The notes under the pieces were generated by a model, which made no database searches, was not told where the DNA came from, and worked only from the letters and a program-made list of their open reading frames with translations. This document shows positions 47,501 to 56,500 of a stretch of DNA of 64,000 bases, one piece after another. The position numbers and the translations under genes were made by a program. This DNA comes from Maea johnstoni (lineage: Eukaryota; Annelida; Polychaeta; Spionida; Magelonidae), in contig OZ012700.1 of NCBI GenBank assembly GCA_963942565.1, positions 19,655,500-19,719,499 on the forward strand, written 5' to 3'. Positions within the stretch are counted from its first letter, which is position 1. Every line of letters starts with the position of its first letter.

Positions 47501-50500
47501 TTCCTTAAAAAAGGGCTTTCGGTCAAGTAAATTTTAGTTTGTCATTGGCCGAATGGGCAAGCTGATTTTCCAAACACATTTTTATATGGAAAATGGCAGA
47601 AATACCCAGATATATGCAAACAAAGTGGAAGGAAAATGGTCTTCAAATCATTAAATCCATGATAAATGATACATGCCATTCTAGCATGTGTTATAACTTA
47701 TTTCGGGCAAGCCAAAAGTTATGTCGTACAAGTAAGGTCAATAACTACCGTATTACCCCGCATACATCCCGCACCCCATAGATAATACGCACCCCTTCCC
47801 CAAGTCCCTTTCCCATATGTAAAATACAATGTCCTGTTTATAACACGCAGGCAGAGTTGGGGAGTGGGAATCTTGACCCCAGTACCGTAACCCGCGTTGA
47901 TTGAGAATTAGAGGCTTAAATCGTACGGTGTTTATAGTGTTCCGTCAGAGTCACTGTGCAAGTGATATCAATTAGCAGTGCGGGAAAAGTCTATTTTTAA
48001 ACATGATCTGGTACATCCAGGGTATCAGAATGGATATCATCATAACGTCGTCATGGTGACAGGCCAATAGACAATAGGAACCCACCCAAGTATTTTCGAC
48101 CATGCCCCACACGTCCATAGCCTCGATGTATAAATGTTCTGGATTATGTACCCGTTGATAACACGCACCCCCTCCTTGACGTAGGTGCTGCAGTGTATAA
48201 AAGTGCTGGGTGTATGCGGGGTAATACGGTACTTGCCTGGCATGGTAAGTTAGTACTGAAACTGATGTTGGTGTCGGATACCTTATCATCTTGTTGTCCT
48301 TGGCAATGATTTTGTCAAAAACACCCTTTAGGACAAGACGAAATGACTATGCACTTGCCAGATTGGTGAAGTACTTGCCAGACCTATCTCAGACTTAATT
48401 TTGTAGTTGGCCCCTAGGATTCACTAGAAACATGCTATTACCTAGGCTAGGCTCCTAGTCCCTAAAGAGTTGACATTCCCTTCTGTGTTGTCCAAGCAGT
48501 GTGGTGTAGTACCAGGTATGGTAGATAGATGGCACCACATGATCCTCCTCTCTCTTGAGGTTTTAGATGTCAATCTCAAACTGAATTCTCTATTCCCCAG
48601 GAGATAAGTGTAAACTGAATTGACCACTGTGGCCACCTAGACTGTTTGGTGCCTGGTAACAGAAAAAAACATGACAAAACATACATATGACAGCCTAGAA
48701 ATCTAGGCTAGCTTTTACCATGTATGTGTTTAGTTTAACCCTTGTCATGCTGGACCCCCATATGGGAGAACCTATCCCCTGGGACCAGGGATATTGTAGG
48801 TCTACCCACAAAATCAGAAGGATTTCATAGATTTCTATCTCTGTTTCAATAATGTGCTTCACAAACTGAAATAGAAACATAGTAAAAGGTAAAACCTTGA
48901 TATCTAGTATAATTCAATACCCCTTAATCGACCTATGTAGTTTTTATTTTGTTAAGTGCAAGGGTACCCAAAGACCGGATATATCCGGTGTTGGTCACAC
49001 AGGCAAGATATGTAGCACCGTATATATCCGGTGTTAGCAAGAGCAGGGTTAAAGGAAAAAAGGTAGTGGTTTTCAGTTAACAATCCAATTGGTAAATGTA
49101 ACTATTTTATTTTACTATAATAACCTACCTTCATTTACCTTTGCTAGTCACCCTAAGGATGCTTATCAACATATATTAACCCTTCCAATGCTGAGGCTAC
49201 TTTTGCCCACGCACAAGCACAAGGATGCAAACCATCTAATCCCTGTCATGTTGGTATTCATTGGATAGCTCTTGCTGTTTACTATCAAATGAGTACCCAT
49301 GTGCCAGGGTTACAGCCATTCTTTTTTTTTTGCAGCATTTTGTATTGGCCAAATTAGCCACCAACAGCATAAGGGTTATGATATTAGTGATTGCAATTCC
49401 AAGCCTAAAAATACCAAGTCAATACCAGTCCTAAATTAATCAATCAACACTTCTTTCTTGTAGATGGCAGCTGATGGTGATGAGGAGGAGGAGGAGGGGG
49501 AGGCCAAGTCCTCCAAGACGATGGAAGAGGAGGAGGAGGATGATGAAGAGGAGGAGGAGGAGAGCGAAGGGTCAGACTCCTCCTCTGATAGCAGTGACGA
49601 GGAGGAAGATGAGGATGAGGAGGAGGAGGTGGATGACGAGATGGAGAAAGAAGAGGAGGAGAAAGATGGGACCACAGCTGAGGACCAAGTAAAGGTATTC
49701 GATAAAGATGAGAGCAAGACGACTAGCGAAAGTGGCGATGATGAGAAGAAAAACAATGAGAAGGAAGAAGAAGAGGGAAGTGAAGCTCTCGAGAAAGAGG
49801 AGGTGGAAAAAGCTCAACAATCCACAAAGAGCCAGTCGGGAACCAAGGAGGATTCCTGTCCTCCGGAACTCACCAAAGATGACGGGAATACCCTCGATAA
49901 AACTGATCAACCTGATGCTGCCAAAGAAAAGAGCGAATCAGGTCCAGGATCGAAGGTACTTACAGCGTCCAAACTTCTTCCGGACCCTGAAGACAGCCGT
50001 GGAAGCCAGGGAGTTGAGAGCTCCGATTTCGATGGCTGGGACGAGCTGGAGGATCTTACGCATAAACAGGTGGCCAACCTCATGGAAATGATGGAGGATG
50101 AGGAGGAGGAAAAATCGCCCAGTAGCAGGGACGAGAAGAGCAAGGAAAACAAGGGAGAGGAAGAATGGACAGACATCGATGGAAAGGGAACAAAGGAGAA
50201 GGATATCGAAAACGAAAAGATTTCAAACGAACAAAAAGGAAAAAGTGAGGGGGAGGTGAAGGAAATGAGTGTACCCTCTGAGGAGGCATCGAACACTCCA
50301 GAAAAATTGACCAATGAAAAACCTGCAGACGCTGTTGCTATGGAGACGGAAGCAGTTGGAATGGAGGAGAAAGAGAAGCAAAATAATGCAACCACTAGTC
50401 AGAATGAGGAATCGGTTTCGCAAGGTCATGAGATCATGGAAGTGGACTCTGATGATGATCTGTTAATGATAGACGAAAAGGGGGAAGAGGAGGTTGAGAA

Positions 50501-53500
50501 GGAGGGTAGCGAGAAGGGGGCAGAGAAGAAGGAAGGGAAGGAGACGGAGGCGGGGCTAACGAACGAGCAGAAATGGCGACAACGGCAGCTGAAACGGGCA
50601 GAGGAGGAAAGTAAACTGTTGAAGCAACTGAAAGATAAAGTCACAGAGGAAAGGTAGGTTACCCGCTATGCCGCCTGGAATTCATTCATATAAACATCAC
50701 CCATTCTAATATTTTCAAAGAAATTCTCCAGATACTATGGTATTTCCAAAATAGCCAGGGTATTCATTGACTGTACTGGTATGAATGGGAATCATTGAAA
50801 AATTTCAGCTCAATCAATCATCCAAAATTTTGATTGATTAATCGGTTATAATTGATTGTTGTCAATGTTAATTTGCCCCCTTGCCTGCATCCGATATATA
50901 TGGCTGACTACCCCTTAACTTTGAAAGCTAAATGGGCAGGAACTCAGAGTTCATGTTTATTCAAATAATCCTTAACTTTTATGCATGTATTTTTTGGTAA
51001 ATAAGACCCCTTTTGAATGGAAACTTTGACCGTGTGAGCAGAGAATATAATAAAAAATTATCCACCTTTGGTTTTAGTGATCGCGCAATCCCAAATAATA
51101 GCAAAACGATCAACTTATCATACCAGCACTACCTACATATATGAATAGGTTGGGACTCTGCTCCAGGGACTTCCTACCTGTCTTTTGGACAGGTAGTTTC
51201 CTGAAAATCACCTTTTTGAACAGGCAAATATTTATCTGAAGAAACTTCAATATAGACTTTTTGGGGATTATAACAACATATGTTCTAAACAGCCAATCTT
51301 CTAGGGCATGGCTGTAGTGTAAATTGCCCTTTTTGACACAAAAGGCTGTACAATATAGTTGATATAAGGATTTGAAGTAGGTTGGTAGCTAAATCTGGAC
51401 GGGCAAAATCTTTGAAATCCTGGCTAAGACCCTGCTCTGCTCAAGGCACAGATGGGTTAAATGTAGTCTATTTCTTTACAGCCACGCTCCCAAGTCCACG
51501 ACAGTACCTGCAATATTACCCAGTCCTCCCAAACTCCTCATGCAGCTCTCGCCAGCAGCGGGCAGTGCAGGGGTCAAGGTGCTGCCCAATACAGTCGTCT
51601 TATCCAAGGTGGGTTTTTGTTCATACATTTATGTAATCATTTTTATATAGATAGATAATCTATATCTAGTGTGTTATATATTTATATTTAGTTATTCTAT
51701 TCATTTATAAGTCATTTATTTTCTATTTCTTAAAAAAAAAATTAACATTTAATTTTTTTTATCAAAAGTTTTAGTTATTATTATTTTTTTTTTTAAACTA
51801 TCCAATTTATGATTTTATCACCCCATTTATGTAATTATTTGTTCATCTATGTATCTATTTAATATAGTTTCATTTGAAACATGTTTCTTATTGAATTTTA
51901 TTTTTAAAAATAATTAGTTCTTGAACATTTTTGAAAACTTTTCCCAATGTATGATTTATTTTATCACCAAATTTGATACTTATGTAGCTCAGAATTACTG
52001 CTTTGCACACGTATATCAAAGAAAAGTATAACAACCTACAGTACTTTAAATACTACTCGTGATTTACCTTTTTATTATCCTATTTCAACATAATTTCCAT
52101 TGATTATCATATTTTTACATAATTTATTTTTATTATCATATCTTTAAGGTGTCACCGCAAAAGCAGCTGCAAAATATTGTCTATCGTCAGCCAATCGGCA
52201 ACACGGCGCTTCCGATGGTTCCTATCAGTCACAACAGAGTAATCGGAGCCACGACTACCACAACTCCATCTAGTGGGCAGATTCTTCCCTCTCCCGTAGC
52301 TCTTCAACCAGTACCCATAGCAGCTGCTCCCATGGCAACACAAGCGATCACCATGGCAACACAAGTTATCTCCATGACAGCGCCTGTCGTTACCATGGCA
52401 ACGCCTTTAGCATCTATAGTTTCATCGGCTCCCCTTGTCACCGCCTCTGTTGCTAATGCAGGGACTCTGCCAGTGGCAGCCCCAGGTGCTTCTATATGTA
52501 AGTGCTAGCAAAAATTCATAACTCTAAAAATTCACAGTTAGATAATGTCAGTTTTTCATTAACTTGTAGATCCTATCTAAAAAAGAATTGGAAAGGTTTA
52601 AAAAATGAATCATGCTTATTGGGGACCTTTACTCTCGCTAAGTACTATCCGATGAGTACCCATGGGCCAGTGTTTCAGTACTTATTCAATATTTTTTGCA
52701 TCATTTTAAATTAGCCAAATTAGCTACCAGCAGCATAAGGGTTAATTGTCTTATGTGTTGTATACAGTATTAGGTACAGTGCTGGACAAACCTCAAGTCA
52801 CTGACAACTTTCTCCCATGCCGGAACGGCAGAACTGTTACCCTTCCAATGCTGAGGCTACTTTCGTCCAAAGCGCAAAGATTTTTGAAAACCATCTAAAC
52901 CCTGTTGTGTTGGTATTCATTGGATAGCTCTTGCTGAGCACTATCAGATGAGTACCCATGTGCCAGTGTTTCAGTACTTTAAAAATATATTTGCATCATT
53001 TTGAAATAGCCAAATTAGCGACCAGCAGCATAAGGGTTAATTGTCTTATGTGTTGTATTCAGGTTTAGGTACAGTGCTGGACAAACCTCAAGTCACTGGC
53101 AACTTTCTCCCATGCCCGTAACGGCAGAATTGTAACCCTTTCAATGCTGAGGCTACTTTCGTCCAAAGCACAAAGATTTTTGAAAACCATCTAAACCCTG
53201 TCATGTTGGTATTCATTGGATAGCTCTCGCTGAGCACTATCAGATGAGTACCCATGTGCCAGTGTTTCAGTCATTTTTTAAGGGTTTTGCATCATTTTGA
53301 AATGAATTGGCGATTAGCAACATAAGGATTAATTTTAATTGTCTTGTGTGTTGTATTCAGTATTAGGTACAGTGCCGGACAATCCTCAAGTCACAGGAAA
53401 CTTTCTCACATGTCTGGAGCTACAGAACCTTAATTGTCTTAATATGTGTTGTATTCAGTATTAGGTACAGTGCCGCCAGTGGGTTCAGCAGGAGTGGGCG

Positions 53501-56500
53501 GTATCGGGCAGGGCATCTCCGGCCAGGGTGCTGCCGGGCATGGAGCCGGGGATGCGCAGGTGGCGCCACCTGGTGGCCAGCAAGAGAAACCTCCCATCAA
53601 CCTAGATAAATATACTGATAAGGTGAGTACCTGGATGGGGCATACCCTTACCAACTGTACCTCAGACTTCCTAGGAAATCCTGGGATTTTCCTAGGATAA
53701 TCCTAGGAATTCCTTGGAATTCCCAGATACAGACGTGTGAAGTATCTGTTATGTGTGTTTAGGGTCCTAGCCAAGATTTTGAAACTGAGCCTCCAAAATT
53801 GGCAGTTAATTTTTTTAGGGGTACTATATTGCCTTTGGCTTCTGCAACTGAAAGACCCCTTGGAACTATTCGTGAAGAGAAGGGAATTTCTTCCCGGCTT
53901 CAGGTTTCAATCTCGTCACAATATGACCTAAGCGACGTCAAAACCCAATTCCTTTCTTCATTGCGTTGAACTCTGCTTTTGTTCATTGCCTTTCTAATGA
54001 TGACTTTTGTTCATTGCCTTTCTAATGATGTCTTTTGTTCATTGCCTTTCTTATGATGTCTTTTGTTCATTGCCTTTCTAATGATGTCTTTTGTTCATTG
54101 CCTTTCTAATGATGACTTTTGTTCATTGCCTTTCTAATGATGTCTTTTGTTCATTGCCTTTCTAATGATGTCTTTTGTTCATTGCCTTTCTAATGATGAC
54201 TTTTGTTCATTGCCTTTCTAATGATGTCTTTTGTTCATTGCCTTTCTTATGATGTCTTTTGTTCATTGCCTTTCTAATGATGTCTTTTGTTCATTGCCTT
54301 TCTAATGATGTCTTTTGTTCATTGCCTTTCTAATGATGTCTTTTGTTCATTGCCTTTCTAATGATGACTTTTGTTCATTGCCTTTCTAATGATGTCTTTT
54401 GTTCATTGCCTTTCTTATGATGTCTTTTGTTCATTGCCTTTCTAAAGACTTTGCTGGATTTGTTTCAGATGCTTCTGGCCATCAAGGGTACGTTTCAGGA
54501 GATGTATTCAGATATGATGCAATCTGGTCAAGATATGGTAAGTAGCAATACTGCATAACTGGTATTTTTTTACAGGCATTTAATTTTCACTATTTTCGCT
54601 CTCCCCATAATAGCGTGAAAATATCTTTATATAATAGTAACAAATGTATAGTTTGAGTGCTTGAATGCGCAAATTTAAAGTAGCACAAATAGCAGAGCTG
54701 TAAAGCGAAATTTTTAGCACTCCAAATTAAAGCTGTGTACAGTACTAGTTATGTGATATTGTATTTGACTGTTCTAGTACAATTGTATTCTAGTGTATTA
54801 GAGAAATCAAGTAAAGTAGCAGTAGTAGTAGGAGTGCTTAGAATGTTATTTTGTATTTCACTGTTCTAGTACATTAATCTTTGAGTTGTATCAAATTACC
54901 TGCTTTATTGAAAAAAGTATTAGAAAGTGGTTATGATGCCTATTTTTATTTCTTTGCTGTTTTAGGGCATGGCCAAACACCTACGACTGGAGTCAGAAAA
55001 ACTGCAGTGGCTCCATCTGCAGGAGATGGCAGAACTAAGACACAATATGGGTATGATTGTTTGAGTTTGAGTCATTGTAGACGATTTTCCTATGTGCTAC
55101 AATGTCCTCTAGTATTAACATATTTATGCCCAAAAGTCATTCATGAAATCGTCATCTGGATCCAAGATATTTTGACAATAACTTAAAAATTAAGAAATGT
55201 TTTGGAAAAATATTTGAAGGAGATTTATTGGTAGGGTTTTAAATAAAATTTCTCATTCAAATATTTTCGAGATGTTTTTAACAGCCTATTCTCAACTAAA
55301 TAAAATCAATCAATCAATTAATCCCAGTAACCTGAAGGGTGGGAGATATACATCCTCAAATCTGGGGCTCTACTACAGCATTGATTAATTCCTGTAGTTG
55401 ATTGAATCACCCTTACAATGAATATTCTTAAAACTTGCACTTTTTTTTTGAGTCTGACAGAACATTTCTAAACTACTTTCCTCTGTAAGACACCAAAGTC
55501 GGCTTTTTTTTTCTTTTGAGTCTGACAGAATTTTTTTTCCAAAACAAGCTTGTAAGACAAGTAATTAAATTGGAGTGGCCTTACATTTAAAACCAATTAG
55601 AACATGGTGCCGGCATGTGGAAGCATATTTTCTAAGACAAGCGTGGATGCCAGACCACAAAACTTGCACCTGTACTAAAAAGTAAACCCCGAAATATATA
55701 CAGCAAAACAAAATAACCCTGCCATTGTTTTGCCTTGAAGTGTTAACCCTTCTAATGCTGAGGCTACTTTCATCCAAAGCACAAGGACGCAAATATTTTC
55801 GAAAACCATCGAAGCCCTGTCATGTTGGTATTCATTGTAAAGCTTTCGCCGAGTACTTTCATATGAGTACCCATTTGCCAGGGTTTCGGTCATTTTTCAG
55901 GTTTTTTGCATCATTTTGTATTGGCCTAATTAGCCACCAGCAGCATAAGGGTTATAAGTGGGGAAAAAATTCAAATCCAACTCTCAGAGCACTATCTTGC
56001 TGATTATGACCTTTGATCGCATTGACCGTTGCAATGTTTCAGAGCTGAGCATGGCCGAAATGCGGCTGAGTCTGGAAGCGGACAAACAGCGGGCAGTTCA
56101 AGAGATGATGAAACATATGGAGATCGAGAAAACAAAAGAAGTCGAGGAAACCAAGAAAAAACAATGGGTAAGTTATAACAATGGGTAGGTTTTAACAATG
56201 GGTATGTTATAACAATGGTATTCACATTGGACAAGTGGTAACAATGAACTCAACCCGTTTACATCTCAAGCATACACATGGTTGACCCATTAATATTCAG
56301 TGCGGCCAAAAGCAGCCTGACAATTTTGCGTAAATCTTTCAATTGAAAGCATAGTTTTGGAAATATTTGAAGGAGAAATGTTAATCAAGACATTGTCAAC
56401 AACTCTCCTTCAAATATTTTGTAAAATCATTCTTAATTTCCAAGTTATTGCCAAAAGTAACACAGATCCAGAAACCAATTTCAAGAAAATCTCTTAAGTT

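Noticed and set aside
49436-50644. Ser/Phe-rich minus-strand frames over the acidic exon 15
   Set aside because: They are antisense of GAG/GAA/GAT codons. The sense frame is in phase with both neighbours.
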